DNA of 5,786 bases from an uncultured Lachnospiraceae bacterium (lineage in GTDB: Bacteria > Bacillota_A > Clostridia > Lachnospirales > Lachnospiraceae), in assembly GCA_905200565.1 (NCBI GenBank), contig CAJKKX010000170.1, positions 1 to 5,786 of the forward strand, written 5' to 3'. Each line of letters begins with the position of its first letter. Positions within the stretch are counted from its first letter, which is position 1. The notes under the pieces are model-generated. The model was not told the DNA's origin. It was given only the letters and a program-made list of their open reading frames with translations, and did no database searches. The translations under genes and the position numbers were made by a program. Shown here one piece after another: positions 5,144 to 5,786 of the stretch.

Positions 5144-5786
5144 CTATCCCTCCAGTGCTGGAACCCCCCGCATGGCGATCAGCGGAGCTCCCTTTCCTTC
5201 TATATACGCTTTCGTGATTGTAACGCTTCCGATGTTTTCATCCTTCGGAATTTCATACATAATATCCAGCATGAATTCCTCAATGATCGCACGCAGCGCC
5301 CTTGCCCCCGTATCCTTCTCCTTCGCTTTTCTGGCGATCGCGCGCAGCGCCTCCTCCTCAAAGTTCAGCTTTACCTCATCCAGGGCCAGAAGCTTCTGAT
5401 ACTGTTTCAAAATAGCGTTTTTCGGTTCCTTTAGAATCTGAACCAGCATATCCTCTGTCAGCTCCTGTAAAGAAAAGATAATCGGAAGCCGCCCGATAAA
5501 CTCCGGAATCATACCAAATTCCCGCAAATCCTCTGTTGTCACCTGCTCCAAAATATTGGCATCATCATCATATTTGTCTTTGAGTTCTGACATAAAACCA
5601 ATGGCCGACTGTTTGGTCAAACGATTTTTGATCGTTTTATCCAGCTCCGGAAATGCGCCACCGCAGATAAACAATATATTTCTCGTATTAATTGTTGTCA
5701 TTGGCACCATGGCATTTTTATTCGTTGCGCCTACCGGCACTTCCACATCGGCACCCTCTAACAGCTTCAACATTCCCTGCTGTACT
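5144..5786 (-). CDS. clpX: ClpX-type AAA+ unfoldase, C-terminal part, gene cut by the right edge
   Basis: ClpX unfolds tagged proteins with ATP and feeds them to the ClpP peptidase in the cytosol. About 213 residues are present, beginning at VQQGMLKLLEG (just after Walker B in the family) and reading through the right edge. Visible landmarks are NILFICGGAFPELDK, an IGF tripeptide in KQSAIGFMSELK that fits the ClpP-docking loop, FGMIPEFIGRLPIIFSL with the arginine finger, and GARALRAIIEEFMLDIMYE, the sensor-2 helix. The segment corresponding to the RKH pore loop (canonically GGRKHP) reads VGATNKNAMVP, so the RKH triad is missing. The N-terminal zinc domain and Walker A lie outside the window. 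The downstream neighbour is lspA, not lon as in many tig-clpP-clpX-lon loci, so this could be a second ClpX-like paralogue. ClpX family membership is secure; equivalence to the canonical ClpX is less so. Confidence 0.9.
   Translation of the reverse strand, partial: VQQGMLKLLEGADVEVPVGATNKNAMVPMTTINTRNILFICGGAFPELDKTIKNRLTKQSAIGFMSELKDKYDDDANILEQVTTEDLREFGMIPEFIGRLPIIFSLQELTEDMLVQILKEPKNAILKQYQKLLALDEVKLNFEEEALRAIARKAKEKDTGARALRAIIEEFMLDIMYEIPKDENIGSVTITKAYIEGKGAPLIAMRGVPALEG

Noticed and set aside
1..5786. CRISPR array, tRNA/rRNA genes, insertion sequences or phage attachment sites
   Set aside because: No regularly spaced direct repeats, tRNA cloverleaf, rRNA stretch, transposase or terminal inverted repeats were seen on either strand.

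Overview
The window looks like chromosomal DNA from an anaerobic, spore-forming Firmicute, most likely a member of the Clostridia close to Lachnospiraceae. The reasons are a spoVAD gene, a full-length primary sigma factor of clostridial type, a ClpX-type unfoldase, and AGGAG-type ribosome binding sites. The genus assignment is an inference from protein character, not from a database search.

Layout, left to right. (1) Positions 1-380, minus strand: the first 126 codons of spoVAD, which encodes a forespore protein that takes part in dipicolinic acid uptake; the gene runs off the left edge. (2) Positions 381-589: a divergent control region. It holds a good extended -10 sigma-A promoter reading right and, interleaved with it on the other strand, a candidate sigma-G promoter reading left. 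It also holds an 8-bp inverted repeat at the predicted transcription start of the rightward unit. (3) Positions 590-3413, plus strand: a compact four-gene operon whose genes all overlap. It encodes a membrane-anchored GT2 polyprenyl-phosphate glycosyltransferase, an ATP-grasp ligase and two small four-helix DMT/ArnE-ArnF-like proteins, and it closes with a strong intrinsic terminator at 3435-3471. (4) Positions 3485-5786, minus strand: a convergent block of clpX (3' part, running off the right edge), an lspA-like signal peptidase II gene and rpoD (sigA). clpX and lspA are one base apart; rpoD has its own likely promoter overlapping the end of lspA.

The four-gene operon is the most interesting part. 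The glycosyltransferase should load a sugar onto a lipid carrier on the cytoplasmic face, and the small DMT pair is a plausible flippase for that product. The ATP-grasp enzyme could attach an amino acid or other acid to the sugar or to another part of the same pathway. No GT-C transferase that would pass the sugar to a final acceptor is visible in the window. The combination suggests a cell-surface glycan or lipid modification pathway whose chemistry cannot be told from the sequence alone. Secondary points are a ClpX variant whose segment at the RKH-loop position does not carry RKH, an rpoD without dnaG beside it, and a spoVAD without spoVAC in front of it.
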